From Sulfurospirillum multivorans DSM 12446 (GTDB lineage Bacteria > Campylobacterota > Campylobacteria > Campylobacterales > Sulfurospirillaceae): 64,000 nt of DNA. The stretch spans positions 1,550,001 to 1,614,000 of the forward strand of contig NZ_CP007201.1 in the NCBI RefSeq assembly GCF_000568815.1. The letters run 5' to 3'. The notes below the pieces were generated by a model. It was not told the DNA's origin. It searched no databases and saw only the letters and a list, made by a program, of their open reading frames with translations. Position numbers and translations under genes: made by a program. Below, piece after piece: positions 8,206 to 17,451 of this stretch. Numbering within the stretch: the stretch's first letter is position 1; each line of letters begins with the position of its first letter.

Positions 8206-9384
8206 AATCTTAAAGAGTGCTAGCTTTGAAGCAAGGGTGTTGGAGAGATTGAGAAGCTCATCGGATGAGGCATTGAGGTTTTTCACATCGCTGCTATTTT
8301 GCAAGGATGATTCGTAAATCTGACCAATATTTTTAATAATTGTCGCCGTATTGAGCGAAAGACGCTGAGATACCTCTGACGCGATCTGCGAAGCATCTGA
8401 TGCCTCTTTGATAATGGCTTCCGTGGTGCTAATTTTAAGCTCAACCTCTTCAGAATTGTTCGCCATTTGTTCAATAAATTTATAATTTTCACTCATCTGA
8501 CCACTCGCATCCATAATGTTTTGAACAATGACATTAATGGTCGCATTAATCTCCGTAAGACTGCGTTGGGTGCGCTCCGCCAAATTTCGCACTTCATCCG
8601 CCACAACGGCAAACCCACGACCATGCTCTCCCGCACGCGCAGCTTCAATAGCTGCGTTGAGCGCCAAAAGATTGGTCTGATCGGCAATATCGGAGATGAC
8701 GGTGAGGACATTTTTCACTTGATTGGCATCTTGGCTGAGCTGTTGCAAGCGCTCAGATGTATGCGATTCAACCTCGGAAGCTTGTTGAATATTGGCAACC
8801 AAATGTTTGATCTCTTGGGCTGTAGTGTTGAGTGTTTTAGACGCATTTAAGATATTTTCACTCGTTTGTGTTGCATTGAGCGTATTTTGCTCCAGCGTTG
8901 TTTTCATCGCATCGCCCAAATCTTTGGTCTGTTTGACAAAATCGCGCTCTGCAACCATACGTTTATCGACTTCATGGGATATGCTTGAAAATTGATGTGC
9001 CATCGAAGCACTCTCGGTTGATGTTTTCGTTGAAGCTACCACCGTTTGGTGAATTTTTTCAATAAACTGATTGATATTTTCAGATAAAGCTGCGATTTCA
9101 TCTTTTGAATTGATTTGAATGCGCTTGGTAAGATCACCGCTTCCTTTGGCGAGATCGAGCGTAATAGTAGAGAGCGCATCGATTGAATTGGTCATACTGA
9201 TGACCATAACACGCGTAAAAATAAAGAAAAAGACCATCCCAAAAACAGACCCTGCAATTAATATCAGTCGTTCTGTTCCTGTGATCAGAAGTGAGACTAA
9301 GATAATATTTGCCATAAAACCACATAAGGTTCCGATTGCTAAAAACCAACCTTTTGTTTTAATCTTAATTTGATTAAGAAACAT
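8203..9384 (-). CDS. Methyl-accepting chemotaxis protein without periplasmic domain
   Basis: This 393-residue chemoreceptor is read from ATG 9384, which has GGAGGA five bases upstream; the longer open frame to 9408 lacks such a site. Two hydrophobic segments lie close together near the N-terminus (about residues 9-60), so almost no periplasmic sensor exists. A HAMP-like region ([13 protein letters not shown]) follows, then a long coiled coil with the signalling tip [32 protein letters not shown]. It would relay a membrane or cytoplasmic cue to CheA/CheW. No CheR/CheB pentapeptide is seen at the C-terminus. Confidence 0.9.
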   Translation of the reverse strand: MFLNQIKIKTKGWFLAIGTLCGFMANIILVSLLITGTERLILIAGSVFGMVFFFIFTRVMVISMTNSIDALSTITLDLAKGSGDLTKRIQINSKDEIAALSENINQFIEKIHQTVVASTKTSTESASMAHQFSSISHEVDKRMVAERDFVKQTKDLGDAMKTTLEQNTLNATQTSENILNASKTLNTTAQEIKHLVANIQQASEVESHTSERLQQLSQDANQVKNVLTVISDIADQTNLLALNAAIEAARAGEHGRGFAVVADEVRNLAERTQRSLTEINATINVIVQNIMDASGQMSENYKFIEQMANNSEEVELKISTTEAIIKEASDASQIASEVSQRLSLNTATIIKNIGQIYESSLQNSSDVKNLNASSDELLNLSNTLASKLALFKI

Positions 9385-9470
9385 TACTCCTCCTTGAATG
9401 TAAACCATTGGATTATAACAAATTCATATGATAAAAGGAATGGATAATCGAGGCAAAAGATTGAGTGTGC

Positions 9471-9476
9471 TATACT
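9471..9476 (+). promoter_or_regulatory. Extended -10 upstream of the CoA-binding gene
   Basis: TATACT is preceded by TGC, an extended -10 arrangement, 32 bases before the ATG at 9508. Likely promoter for the CoA-binding protein and ilvA pair. Confidence 0.4.
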
Positions 9477-9507
9477 TCCCACTTAAAATTTTTTTAAAGG
9501 AGCAATA

Positions 9508-9942
9508 ATGGAATGCGACATTTCAAATATTAGCATGCCTGGTGATGCAGGCATAAAAGACATTTTTTCGATGTGTAAGAGTATTGCCATTATTGGTTTA
9601 TCTCCTGATCCTACCAAAGATAGCCATAAAGTGGCACGCTACTTGCAAGAATGTGGGTTTAAAATCTATCCGATTTATCCTAAAGAGGAGATGATTTTAG
9701 GTGAAACCGTTTACCGAACTCTTTTAGAGATTCCCGAACGTGTGGATATGGTAAATATGTTTCGAAAGCCTGAAATCGCCGATAGTTTGATCGAAGAGGT
9801 TTTAAAAAAAGGTGATGTGAAAGTCTTTTGGTTGCAATTGGGCATCGTCAATAATCAAGCGTGTGCCAAAGCACATGAAAACGGCCTCATTGCCGTACAA
9901 AATCGATGCACCAAAGTAGAATATGAAAGGTTAATGAAATAA
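9508..9942 (+). CDS. CoA-binding domain protein (YccU-like)
   Basis: A 144-residue single-domain Rossmann protein with SIAIIGLSPDPTKDSHKVARYL, YPIYPK and VFWLQLGIVNNQACAKA, the order of the CoA-binding domain seen in YccU and in succinyl-CoA synthetase alpha. The cellular role of the small stand-alone versions is not settled. It lies one base ahead of the threonine deaminase start, so translation of the two is probably coupled. The GGAG ribosome-binding site is seven bases upstream. Confidence 0.8.
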   Translation: MECDISNISMPGDAGIKDIFSMCKSIAIIGLSPDPTKDSHKVARYLQECGFKIYPIYPKEEMILGETVYRTLLEIPERVDMVNMFRKPEIADSLIEEVLKKGDVKVFWLQLGIVNNQACAKAHENGLIAVQNRCTKVEYERLMK

Positions 9943-9943
9943 A

Positions 9944-11155
9944 ATGATAGCTCTTAGTGAAATAGTCAAAGCAAAACGACAACTGGCCAATGTGGTCACA
10001 AAAACACCTTGCGCACTTGCTCCTCATTTGAGTGAAGAAGTAGGCGCACAGGTTTATCTCAAAAAAGAGAATCTCCAAATTACAGGAGCGTATAAACTCA
10101 GAGGTGCTTACAATAAAATCGCCTCTCTCACCAAAGAAGAGCGTGCTCAAGGCGTGATTGCGGCGAGTGCGGGAAACCATGCTCAAGGCGTTGCTTACTC
10201 GGCTCGAAGTTTTGGCATTTCTGCCACCATCGTTATGCCCGAAGCGACTCCTCTTTTAAAAGTAACAGGGACAAAAGCCTTAGGGGCTGAAGTGATTTTG
10301 AGTGGCGATAATTACGATGAAGCGTATGCGTATGCGCTCACCTACGCCAAAGAGCACGGATTGACGTTTATTCACCCGTTTGAAGATGACATCGTCATCG
10401 CAGGGCAAGGCACCGTTGCATTAGAGATGATCGATGAGATCAATGATCTTGACATTATCGTTGTTCCTATCGGTGGAGGAGGGCTCATCAGTGGTATGGC
10501 TTCTGCCATCAAGCAGATCGATCCTAAAATCAGAGTCATTGGTGTCAATGCTTCGGGGGCACCCGCGATGTGTGAATCGTTTTATGCCAAAAAAGCGATC
10601 AACTCTAAAAGTGTACGCACCATTGCTGATGGTATCGCCGTACGCGATGTGAGTGTGTCCAATTTGGAGCATATCTTAGAGTGTGTGGATGAAGTGGTTA
10701 CGGTGGACGATGAAGAGATTGCAGCGGCTATTCTGTTTTTGCTTGAACGTCAAAAACTGGTTGTTGAAGGTGGCGGTGCGGCGAGTGTTGCAGCCATTAT
10801 GCACCAAAAATTTAACTTTACCAAAAATATGAAAATAGGTGCTGTACTTAGCGGTGGAAACATTGATGTTCAGATGCTCTCGGTGATTATCGAAAAAGGT
10901 TTGATCAAATCGCATCGTAAGATGAAGTTGGTGATTACACTTATCGATAAACCGGGCTCACTGATGCGTCTGACAGACCTGTTTAAAAATGCTAATGCCA
11001 ATATTATTCAGATTGATTACGACCGATTTTCAACCAATCTTTCGTACGGTGATGCGCAAATTACGATTATGCTAGAAACCAAAGGGATTGAACATCAAAA
11101 GATGATCGGTTCACTTTTAGAAGCCGCAGGGTATGCTTTTAAAGAAGAGGTCTAA
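9944..11155 (+). CDS. ilvA: Threonine ammonia-lyase
   Basis: This 403-residue PLP enzyme deaminates threonine to 2-oxobutyrate, the first step toward isoleucine. The PLP lysine is in TGAYKLRGAYNKI. The phosphate-binding glycine loop is GGGGLISGM, with SAGNHAQGVAY upstream. A C-terminal ACT domain (about 330-403; KLVITLIDKPGSLMRLTDLF) suggests allosteric control by isoleucine or valine. Length fits the single-ACT class rather than the two-ACT E. coli IlvA. ilvBH lies about 29 kb away, so the pathway is split. Confidence 0.9.
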   Translation: MIALSEIVKAKRQLANVVTKTPCALAPHLSEEVGAQVYLKKENLQITGAYKLRGAYNKIASLTKEERAQGVIAASAGNHAQGVAYSARSFGISATIVMPEATPLLKVTGTKALGAEVILSGDNYDEAYAYALTYAKEHGLTFIHPFEDDIVIAGQGTVALEMIDEINDLDIIVVPIGGGGLISGMASAIKQIDPKIRVIGVNASGAPAMCESFYAKKAINSKSVRTIADGIAVRDVSVSNLEHILECVDEVVTVDDEEIAAAILFLLERQKLVVEGGGAASVAAIMHQKFNFTKNMKIGAVLSGGNIDVQMLSVIIEKGLIKSHRKMKLVITLIDKPGSLMRLTDLFKNANANIIQIDYDRFSTNLSYGDAQITIMLETKGIEHQKMIGSLLEAAGYAFKEEV

Positions 11156-11164
11156 ACGAAGTCA

Positions 11165-11183
11165 GTGAGGGGTAACCCCTCAC
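11165..11183. terminator. Terminator-like hairpin between ilvA and the 11186 ORF
   Basis: GTGAGGGG (11165-11172) and CCCCTCAC (11176-11183) form an 8-bp GC-rich stem with a TAA loop between convergent genes. The T-tract is weak on both sides. Confidence 0.6.
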
Positions 11184-11185
11184 GT

Positions 11186-11638
11186 TTAGTCGAGTTGTTG
11201 GTAGGCTTCTAACAGTGTTTCACGAAGAGCGTCTGAGAGTGTCTCTCCATTTTCACAATACTCTTTTAAGAAACCATCCAAATGACTCAGAAGCTCAAAG
11301 AGATCGGCTTCGATCTCTTTAGCACTCTTCTTTTTTGCCATCATCGTCTCAAAAAAGACCAATTTACGAATAAAATCAGAAAGAATCTCTAAAGCCTCAT
11401 CTTCATTTTTGCCTTCTATTAGTTTAAAAGGACGCTCATCGGGTGTTTTAGAACTATCAAGACTGAGCTTTATGTTGCGCACATGATCTTGGATGATGGC
11501 TGAAAACTGCGCATAACGCTCAAACGAACCCTCATCTGAAAAGGCATCCAGTTTGTTGGTTAGTTTTCCTATCTGTTTTATCAATACAAACGCCACCATC
11601 GCTACAATCATCACAACTGGAATCAATTGTTCCATCAT
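11186..11638 (-). CDS. Membrane-anchored helical protein of unknown function
   Basis: A 150-residue protein with one N-terminal hydrophobic anchor (VVMIVAMVAFVLIKQIG) and a charged, helical cytoplasmic remainder. I recognise no domain. It lies 26 bases downstream of aapP on the same strand, and a palindrome copy (11648-11657) sits in that gap and forms part of its upstream leader. It may be the last gene of the aap transcript or a separate unit. Confidence 0.6.
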   Translation of the reverse strand: MMEQLIPVVMIVAMVAFVLIKQIGKLTNKLDAFSDEGSFERYAQFSAIIQDHVRNIKLSLDSSKTPDERPFKLIEGKNEDEALEILSDFIRKLVFFETMMAKKKSAKEIEADLFELLSHLDGFLKEYCENGETLSDALRETLLEAYQQLD

Positions 11639-11664
11639 CTCTTATCCTTACATGTAAACCAAAA

Positions 11665-12411
11665 TTAGTGCGATAAGATTTGCTCCAAAAAGAGTTTTAG
11701 ACGGTCTGACTCAGGGTTTTGGAAAAACTCCTCAGGTGTATTTTCCTCGACGATTTGACCTGCATCCATAAAGATAATCCTATCGGCTACCTTTTTTGCA
11801 AAACCCATTTCGTGCGTTACACAGACCATCGTTTTATCTTCGCGCGCTAATTCTATCATAACATCCAAAACTTCGGCTACCATTTCGGGGTCAAGTGCGG
11901 AAGTTGGTTCATCAAAGAGCATAATTTTAGGGTTTTTACACAAACTTCGAGCAATCGCAACACGTTGTTGTTGTCCACCTGAGAGCTGGTTAGGGTATTT
12001 GTGTGCTTGATTGGCAATACCTACACGCTCCAAATACTTCATCGCAGTCGCTTCTGCCTCTTTGCGTGGCGTCTTTTTAACCCAAATAGGCGCAAGCGTG
12101 AGGTTATCGAGGATGGTTAAATGCGGGAAAAGGTTGAAGTGTTGAAACACCATGGCAACCTCTTCACGAATCGCTTTAATTTTCTTAACATCATTCACAA
12201 GCTCAATACCATCCACAATGATACTACCTTCTTGAAACTGCTCAAGATAGTTGATACAACGAATGAGCGTTGATTTACCCGAACCTGAAGGTCCACAGAC
12301 AACGATAATTTCACCTTTATTGATGGTTAAGTTGACATCTTTTAAGACGTGAAAATCACCGTACCACTTGTTTAAGTTTTTAATTTCTATAATTTCTTTT
12401 CTATCTTTCAT
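11665..12411 (-). CDS. aapP: Polar amino-acid ABC transporter ATPase
   Basis: A 248-residue ABC ATPase with Walker [21 protein letters not shown]-loop [13 protein letters not shown], signature [15 protein letters not shown], Walker [15 protein letters not shown] and switch His in [15 protein letters not shown]. That is the full GlnQ/AapP pattern. It powers the two permeases encoded directly upstream. It is the fourth gene of aapJQMP; spacing to aapM is 9 bases. Confidence 0.92.
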   Translation of the reverse strand: MKDRKEIIEIKNLNKWYGDFHVLKDVNLTINKGEIIVVCGPSGSGKSTLIRCINYLEQFQEGSIIVDGIELVNDVKKIKAIREEVAMVFQHFNLFPHLTILDNLTLAPIWVKKTPRKEAEATAMKYLERVGIANQAHKYPNQLSGGQQQRVAIARSLCKNPKIMLFDEPTSALDPEMVAEVLDVMIELAREDKTMVCVTHEMGFAKKVADRIIFMDAGQIVEENTPEEFFQNPESDRLKLFLEQILSH

Positions 12412-12420
12412 CTTCTATTC

Positions 12421-13506
12421 CTATCTCAAATTAGTATTAAATCGTTTTTCAAGCTTTTGGCTAAAGTTAGACATTGAGTAACAAAAGAACCAAAAGATAA
12501 AGGTAACAAACACATAGCCTTCCGTCTCATAGCCCAGCCAGTATGAATCAGCAGCACTCAAACGTACCATAGCGAGTAAGTCAAAGAGACCAATAATAAG
12601 TACCAGTGTGGTATCTTGGAAAAGGGAAATCGCAACACTTAAAAGGTTAGGAATAGCCACTTTTAACGCTTGTGGAAGAATAACCAAAAACATCTTCTGC
12701 CAGTAGGAAAGCCCGATGGCATCAGCTGCTTCAAATTGACCTTTGGGGATGGACTGAAGTCCACCACGAATATTTTCAGCAATATACGCTGCTTCAAACA
12801 TCGCAATACCAATGAGCGCACGTAATAATTTATCAAACGTCACTCCCTCAGGAAAGAAGAGTGGCAAAATGATGGATGACATAAAAAGAATCGTAATCAG
12901 TGGAACACCCCTGATAAACTCGATGTACGTCACACTGATACTTTTAATAATCGGCAAATGCGAAGCACGACCAAGAGCCAAAAGAACACCAATAGGGAAG
13001 GCACACACAATACCAACGGCTGCAACCATAATCGTGAGCATCAAACCGCCCCATTTATCGGTTGGAACCATTTCAATTCCAAAAAAGCCACCGTGCACCA
13101 ATAAAAATCCAACAATAAAATAGACATGGGCTAAAATAACTTTGACCAAAGGACGTTTAAGATACTTAAACGCGGCAATCAGTACAAAGAAGAGTCCATA
13201 AACTGTGTTGATTCTCCACCTAAGCTCTGAAGGGTAAAAACCATACATAAACATATCAATTTTCATGCGTATGAAGACCCAACACGCACCACCACTGGTA
13301 CAATCTTCACGCGTCGTTCCTGCAAAGTCGGCATTGATGTAAGCCCATTTGACAAAAGGAGGAATAATCCAAGAAAGCACCATAAGTCCTAGAAGCGTTA
13401 ACGCAACATTAAGCGGAGTCGAGAAGAGATTTTCCCTGATCCAAACGGTGAGACCCTTTGTATTTGAAGGAGCTTTTCGTTCATTAATTTTGTTATAAAT
13501 TGCCAT
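12421..13506 (-). CDS. aapM: General L-amino-acid ABC transporter permease, AapM type
   Basis: This 361-residue inner-membrane permease is long for its class because of extra N-terminal helices, as in AapM/BztC. The permease EAA-type loop is in ENIRGGLQSIPKGQFEAADAIG. It pairs with AapQ to form the channel. One base separates it from aapQ, and aapP follows closely. There are Cys residues in the first periplasmic loop (EDCTSGGACW). Confidence 0.88.
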   Translation of the reverse strand: MAIYNKINERKAPSNTKGLTVWIRENLFSTPLNVALTLLGLMVLSWIIPPFVKWAYINADFAGTTREDCTSGGACWVFIRMKIDMFMYGFYPSELRWRINTVYGLFFVLIAAFKYLKRPLVKVILAHVYFIVGFLLVHGGFFGIEMVPTDKWGGLMLTIMVAAVGIVCAFPIGVLLALGRASHLPIIKSISVTYIEFIRGVPLITILFMSSIILPLFFPEGVTFDKLLRALIGIAMFEAAYIAENIRGGLQSIPKGQFEAADAIGLSYWQKMFLVILPQALKVAIPNLLSVAISLFQDTTLVLIIGLFDLLAMVRLSAADSYWLGYETEGYVFVTFIFWFFCYSMSNFSQKLEKRFNTNLR

Positions 13507-13507
13507 A

Positions 13508-14662
13508 TTAACGCTCCTGAATCTTCATTTTATGATTGAACCAGTTGAGTATCGCTGATACAATTAAACTGATAATAAGATAGACGAGCATTGTCATCGA
13601 AATAATTTCAATGGCTTGTCCTACTTGGTTGAGAGATGTACCTGCAAAAACAGTCACAATCTCAGGATAACCAACGGCTGTTGCCAATGAGGAGTTTTTA
13701 ATAAGATTGAGATATTGATTAATAATCGGAGGGATAGAAATACGAATGGCTTGAGGTAAAACAACCAATTTTAAAGATTGGTAAGGACTAAAGCCGAGTG
13801 AAATAGCCGCCTCTTTTTGTCCATGACTCACTGCTTCAATGCCTGAACGTACCGCTTCAGCAATGAACGTAGCCGTATAAATGGTGAGCGCAAATGTCAG
13901 TGCTAAAAACTCAGGTGAAAGTGTCTTTCCCCCTTTGAAGTTAAAGCCCATCAGCTCTGGATAACTAAAATTAAGGTGTGACCCCCCAATGAAATACGCC
14001 AATACGGGAAAGAGAATCAACATGCCTATCGCAAAAGGGAAGACCATAAAATCTTTTCCTGTGGCTAATTTGCGTCTGTTCGCCCATGTATTAAGCACAA
14101 TGGAAGCAATGAATGCACCAATGACGCTTGCAAGCATTGTAAAAAACGTTGCATTGTATTCGGGTAATGGAAAGTAAAGTCCGCGATTGTTAATGAAGAA
14201 AATGTCGAAAAAATTAAAACTCTGTTTGGGACTTGGCATAGAACGAAGTACGACGTTGTACCAAAAGAGTATTTGGAGTAAAAGAGGGATATTTCTAAAA
14301 AAATCAATATAAGCTTTCGCAAGTCTTGCAATGAGCCAGTTGTTTGAAAGTCGCAAAATACCGATTAGTAGACCTACAATCGTTGCACACAAAATGCCCA
14401 CAAAAGCGATAATAAGGGTATTGAGAAGTCCTACAATAAAAACACGCCCATGGGTGTTTTCTTCCGTGTAGGCAATAGGGGATTGGTCGATACCAAATCC
14501 TGCGGTTCCATCCAAAAAGCCAAAGCCTGTTTGAATGCCTCTTTGTTCTATATTGGCTACGGTGTTGCTACCAATATACCACAAAAAAGCAACCAAGCCA
14601 ATAACGGTTAAGAGTTGGAAAAAAATTCCTCGAATCTTTTGATTTCTCAAAAGTGCTAACAT
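13508..14662 (-). CDS. aapQ: General L-amino-acid ABC transporter permease, AapQ type
   Basis: A 384-residue permease with about eight membrane segments. LAKAYIDFFRNIPLLLQILFW and the EAA loop AEAVRSGIEAVSHGQKEAAISLG mark the His/Glu permease family. The large periplasmic insertion between the first two helices is typical of AapQ/BztB. It is translated behind aapJ after a hairpin and is coupled to aapM by a one-base gap. Confidence 0.88.
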   Translation of the reverse strand: MLALLRNQKIRGIFFQLLTVIGLVAFLWYIGSNTVANIEQRGIQTGFGFLDGTAGFGIDQSPIAYTEENTHGRVFIVGLLNTLIIAFVGILCATIVGLLIGILRLSNNWLIARLAKAYIDFFRNIPLLLQILFWYNVVLRSMPSPKQSFNFFDIFFINNRGLYFPLPEYNATFFTMLASVIGAFIASIVLNTWANRRKLATGKDFMVFPFAIGMLILFPVLAYFIGGSHLNFSYPELMGFNFKGGKTLSPEFLALTFALTIYTATFIAEAVRSGIEAVSHGQKEAAISLGFSPYQSLKLVVLPQAIRISIPPIINQYLNLIKNSSLATAVGYPEIVTVFAGTSLNQVGQAIEIISMTMLVYLIISLIVSAILNWFNHKMKIQER

Positions 14663-14686
14663 ACGTGTCCTTTAATAGTTAAAATC

Positions 14687-14708
14687 AAAGGGCAGCGAAC
14701 TGCCCTTT
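14687..14708 (-). terminator. UUCG-capped hairpin between aapJ and aapQ
   Basis: On the minus strand AAAGGGCAG and CTGCCCTTT form a perfect 9-bp stem closed by a UUCG tetraloop, a very stable fold. The following T-run is short (GATTTT), so it probably acts as a partial terminator or RNA stabiliser. Either would keep the binding protein in excess over the permeases. Confidence 0.65.
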
Positions 14709-14736
14709 TTGCATCTTTGAATAGAGTGACGAACGA

Positions 14737-15765
14737 CTATCTAAAAGGAGGCGCGTATTGTAATCCGCCTTTAGTCCAAAGGGCGTTATAACCGCGTGCA
14801 ATTTTAAGAGGAGAACCAGCCCCTACGGTTTTATCAAATGATTCACCGTAGTTACCGACTTGTTTAACAATGTTATAGGCAAAATCTTTTTTAAGACCTA
14901 AGTTTTCACCCATTTGACCCTCAACACCTAAAAGACGTTTGATGTCTGGATTGTCAGATTTAAGCATTGCATCGACATTTGCAGTAGTGACACCTGATTC
15001 TTCAGCAGTTAACATGGCATAGAATGACCATTTAACAATGTCAAACCATTTATCATCACCTTGTCTAACAACCGGTCCTAAAGGCTCTTTAGAGATAACT
15101 TCTGGAAGAACGACAGACTCATCTGGTTTAGCCAATTTGATTCTCAAACCGTAAAGTTGAGATTGGTCAGAGGTTAAAACATCACATCTCCCTGATTCAT
15201 ACGCTTTAACAACTTGATCGTTGGTATCGTAAGAGACAAGTTTGTATTTCATTTTATTGCTTCTAAAATAATCAGCTACGTTAAGCTCTGTTGTGGTTCC
15301 TGTTTGAAGACAAATAGAAGCACCATCTAGCTCTTTAGCACTCTTAACACCAAGTTTTTTAGTAACCATAAAGCCTTGACCATCGTAATAGTTCACAACC
15401 ATAAAGTTAAGACCAAGAGTTGTGTCTCTGGTTTGTGTCCATGTTGTATTACGTGAGAGCATATCGATCTCGCCTGATTGAAGCGCAGTTAAACGCTCTT
15501 TTGCATTGAGCGCAATGTATTTAACTTTTTTAGCATCGCCTAAAACTGCTGCTGCTACGGCACGACATAAATCAACATCGATACCTTTATAAACACCATC
15601 ACCGCCTACTTCAGAAAAGCCTGGAAGCCCACCATCAACACCACATTTTACGAAACCTTGTTTTTGTACTTCGCTGAGTGTATCAGCACTGAGTGTTGTT
15701 GAGCCAAGACCCAAAACTGTAATTGTTGCTAAAGAGATTTTAGCGAGTTTAGAACGTAACATCAT
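14737..15765 (-). CDS. aapJ: Amino-acid ABC transporter periplasmic binding protein, AapJ type
   Basis: A 342-residue secreted protein with signal peptide KLAKISLATITVLGLGSTTLSA and probable cleavage near residue 28. The mature part starts with VQKQGFVKCGVDGGLPGFSE and carries GIDVDLCRAVAAAVLGD and LNAKERLTALQSGEIDMLSR, typical of AapJ/BztA general L-amino-acid receptors. It captures amino acids in the periplasm for AapQM. It is the first gene of its operon; the stable hairpin downstream fits higher expression than the rest. MM start; either Met is possible. Confidence 0.92.
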   Translation of the reverse strand: MMLRSKLAKISLATITVLGLGSTTLSADTLSEVQKQGFVKCGVDGGLPGFSEVGGDGVYKGIDVDLCRAVAAAVLGDAKKVKYIALNAKERLTALQSGEIDMLSRNTTWTQTRDTTLGLNFMVVNYYDGQGFMVTKKLGVKSAKELDGASICLQTGTTTELNVADYFRSNKMKYKLVSYDTNDQVVKAYESGRCDVLTSDQSQLYGLRIKLAKPDESVVLPEVISKEPLGPVVRQGDDKWFDIVKWSFYAMLTAEESGVTTANVDAMLKSDNPDIKRLLGVEGQMGENLGLKKDFAYNIVKQVGNYGESFDKTVGAGSPLKIARGYNALWTKGGLQYAPPFR

Positions 15766-16040
15766 TATCTTCCTTTCAAAGTTGATGCAAGAATTCTAAC
15801 ACTAAATTTTATTTTTTGGCGAAAAAACTGCCTATTTATTAATCACCACAATCAGGTGAGTAAAATCTACATCCTATTGAAACTATGTTCATTTTTTGCA
15901 CATTCTTTTATTAGTTTTAGTTTGAAACAACTTTGTAATTTTAAGTGCACAGCTTAAAACTTTATAACTCCATTTGGCTATTCAATTCTCTTTAAAGCCA
16001 ATCTCATTATAATAAATAAAAATTCTAGTAAGGGTCATTT
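15766..16040. promoter_or_regulatory. Divergent promoter region aapJ / DAHP synthase
   Basis: A 275-bp AT-rich spacer with no ORF. Rightward, TATAAT (16008-16013) sits 27 bases before the ATG at 16041. Leftward, TAGAAT on the minus strand (15793-15798), preceded by TG, is a candidate aapJ -10. No clear operator palindrome is seen. Confidence 0.5.
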
Positions 16041-17405
16041 ATGAGTTCTTGGACGCGCGCATCATGGAGAGAAAAACCAATCAAGCAACAACCAACCTAT
16101 ACCAACCAAGAGTTGTTAAAAAGTGTTGAGCAAGAACTGAGCAAATATCCGCCCCTTGTTTTTGCAGGAGAAGTAAGACAACTCAAAGCCTCATTAGCCG
16201 ATGTGGTTGCAGGAAAAGCTTTCTTGCTTCAAGGTGGAGATTGTGCGGAGAGTTTCAGTGAGTTTAATGCGGTCAATATCCGTGATATGTTCAAAGTCAT
16301 GCTTCAAATGGCGGTTGTTTTAACCTTTGCAGGAGGCTGTCCCATCGTTAAAGTAGGGCGACTAGCGGGTCAATTTGCCAAACCTAGATCATCTGATTAT
16401 GAAGAGATGGACGGTGTTTCACTTCCAAGCTATCGTGGAGACATTATCAACGACATTGAATTTACAGAAGAGTCACGTGTTCCAAACCCAAAAAGAATGC
16501 TCAAAGCTTACAATCAGTCTGCTGCGACGATGAACCTTTTGCGTGCTTTTTCACGCGGTGGTTTGGCCGACCTTCACCAAGTTCACAAATGGACATTAGG
16601 CTTTGTCTCTGAGAGTCCTTTGGGGGAACGTTACCAACACCTTTGCGACCGCATTTCTGAGACATTAGCGTTTATGGAAGCGTGTGGCATCACCTCTGCC
16701 AATACCCCAAACATCAACGAAACCGTTGTCTACACATCGCATGAAGCGTTGCTTCTGAACTACGAAGAGGCGTTGACGCGCCAAGATAGCTTGACAGGTG
16801 ACTGGTACGACTGTTCCGCACACATGCTCTGGATTGGGGATCGTACCCGTGATGTAGATGATGCGCATGTGGAATTTCTCACAGGCGTTAAAAATCCTAT
16901 CGGCATTAAAGCGGGGCCTAGTATGACCGCTGAGGGCTTGATGAAGCTTGTCTACAAACTCAACCCTGAAAATGAGCCAGGACGTCTCAATATCATCGTG
17001 AGAATGGGCGCAGACAAGATCGAAAAAGAGTTCCCAAAATTGGTTCAAGCGGTTAAAGCAGCAGGAGCACATGTGCTTTGGAGCATCGATCCGATGCACG
17101 GCAACACCATTAAAGCATCGAACAATTACAAAACACGCTCGTTTGATGAAGTGCTTCGCGAAGTCAAAGGCTTCTTTAAAGTTCACGAAGAAGAGGGCAC
17201 CTTCCCTGGTGGCGTTCACTTAGAAATGACCGGTCAAGATGTGACTGAGTGCATCGGAGGAGCGCAAGAGATCACCGAAGAGAAACTCGCATGTCGCTAC
17301 CACACCCAATGTGACCCACGCCTCAACGCCAACCAAGCCCTAGAGCTTGCATTTCTGATCGCAGACTCCCTCAAAGCCGCACGTCAACGATTTTTAGCGC
17401 AGTAA
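16041..17405 (+). CDS. 3-deoxy-7-phosphoheptulonate synthase, class II
   Basis: This 454-residue enzyme condenses PEP and erythrose-4-phosphate, the first step of the shikimate pathway. It belongs to the plant/Mycobacterium-like class [32 protein letters not shown], the metal-binding regions near [29 protein letters not shown] and WSIDPMHGN are all recognisable. Class II enzymes are usual in Campylobacterota. It stands alone behind its own promoter and ends in a double-palindrome terminator. Confidence 0.94.
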   Translation: MSSWTRASWREKPIKQQPTYTNQELLKSVEQELSKYPPLVFAGEVRQLKASLADVVAGKAFLLQGGDCAESFSEFNAVNIRDMFKVMLQMAVVLTFAGGCPIVKVGRLAGQFAKPRSSDYEEMDGVSLPSYRGDIINDIEFTEESRVPNPKRMLKAYNQSAATMNLLRAFSRGGLADLHQVHKWTLGFVSESPLGERYQHLCDRISETLAFMEACGITSANTPNINETVVYTSHEALLLNYEEALTRQDSLTGDWYDCSAHMLWIGDRTRDVDDAHVEFLTGVKNPIGIKAGPSMTAEGLMKLVYKLNPENEPGRLNIIVRMGADKIEKEFPKLVQAVKAAGAHVLWSIDPMHGNTIKASNNYKTRSFDEVLREVKGFFKVHEEEGTFPGGVHLEMTGQDVTECIGGAQEITEEKLACRYHTQCDPRLNANQALELAFLIADSLKAARQRFLAQ

Positions 17406-17410
17406 AACTT

Positions 17411-17450
17411 CTTTACATGTAAAGGTGAAAATCTTTACATGTAAAGATTT
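17411..17450. terminator. Double TTACATGTAA terminator
   Basis: Two palindromes (17411-17424 and 17432-17447) follow the DAHP synthase stop, and the second is followed by TTTTTTAT. Each can fold alone, and the two can pair with each other. The element separates convergent genes, so it can serve both strands. Confidence 0.75.
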
Positions 17451-17451
17451 T

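Noticed and set aside
17406-17450. Possible CRISPR or tandem repeat from the doublet palindromes
   Set aside because: Only two units, no spacers of regular length and no cas genes nearby.
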